Below, piece by piece: positions 36,057-36,186 of a DNA stretch of 36,186 nucleotides. Source of the DNA: Sphingomonadales bacterium 63-6 (GTDB taxonomy: Bacteria > Pseudomonadota > Alphaproteobacteria > Sphingomonadales > Sphingomonadaceae); assembly GCA_001898545.1 (NCBI GenBank), contig MKUB01000196.1:1-36186 (forward strand). The letters run 5' to 3'. The position numbers and the translations under genes are program-made. Each line of letters starts with the position of its first letter. Positions within the stretch are counted from its first letter, which is position 1. Below the pieces are notes generated by a model. It was not told the origin of the DNA and made no database searches. It saw only the letters and a list, made by a program, of their open reading frames with translations.

Positions 36057-36186
36057 CATCCTGCATCTCAAAACAGGATGTGGAACCGGGAGAGCGGCTC
36101 GGCCGGCTTGCCTTCCCCTCCAGCAGCGGGTGTCCCTGCTTTCTGGCAGGGAAATGTCACTCCCGCATCGCGGCCGGCGCTCTTGC
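36057..36186 (+). promoter_or_regulatory. Structured 5' leader (gene beyond window)
   Basis: Hairpins CATCCTG...CAGGATG (36057-36080) and TCCCTGC-tttctg-GCAGGGA (36133-36152); no ORF, follows the promoter. Confidence 0.35.

Overview
The window is almost entirely a P2-type (myovirus-tail) prophage in a high-GC alphaproteobacterial, probably sphingomonad-like, chromosome. Its right end is a P4-type tyrosine integrase abutting tRNA-Ser(GGA) at about 34893-34983 (-). The left end (capsid, terminase and the other att copy) lies outside the window. Recognisable tail and baseplate genes are S, J, I, H, V, W, FI, FII, E(+E'), T, U and D. Other phage genes are a minus-strand SGNH/fibre/holin/lysozyme/Rz/Rz1 cluster, an S24 repressor with a Cro/YdaS partner, an Ogr-like zinc-finger activator, a primase/helicase, a GapR-like (DUF2312) protein and AlpA. 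Host genes (metallopeptidase family, DUF1905) and a promoter with a structured leader follow the tRNA. The interesting content is lower-GC cargo inserted between tail genes: (i) a divergent locus with a nitrilase-like (E-K-C) protein, a winged-helix-like regulator and a YbjN-like protein; (ii) a membrane-anchored, possibly histone-fold protein paired with a two-TM protein carrying a HEPN-type RNxxxH motif; (iii) a cargo site behind gpD where the 3' end of gpD is duplicated around a membrane-protein moron, followed by a TM protein resembling DUF6161; (iv) an HsdR-N-like PD-(D/E)xK protein in the repressor operon. I also see a T7 slippery site for a gpE/E' -1 frameshift, two matching TTGTG-N11-CACAA palindromes before gpJ and gpV, paired repressor-type operators, and a 381-bp superrepeat in the tail fibre. 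All function calls come from reading the sequence; no database search was run.
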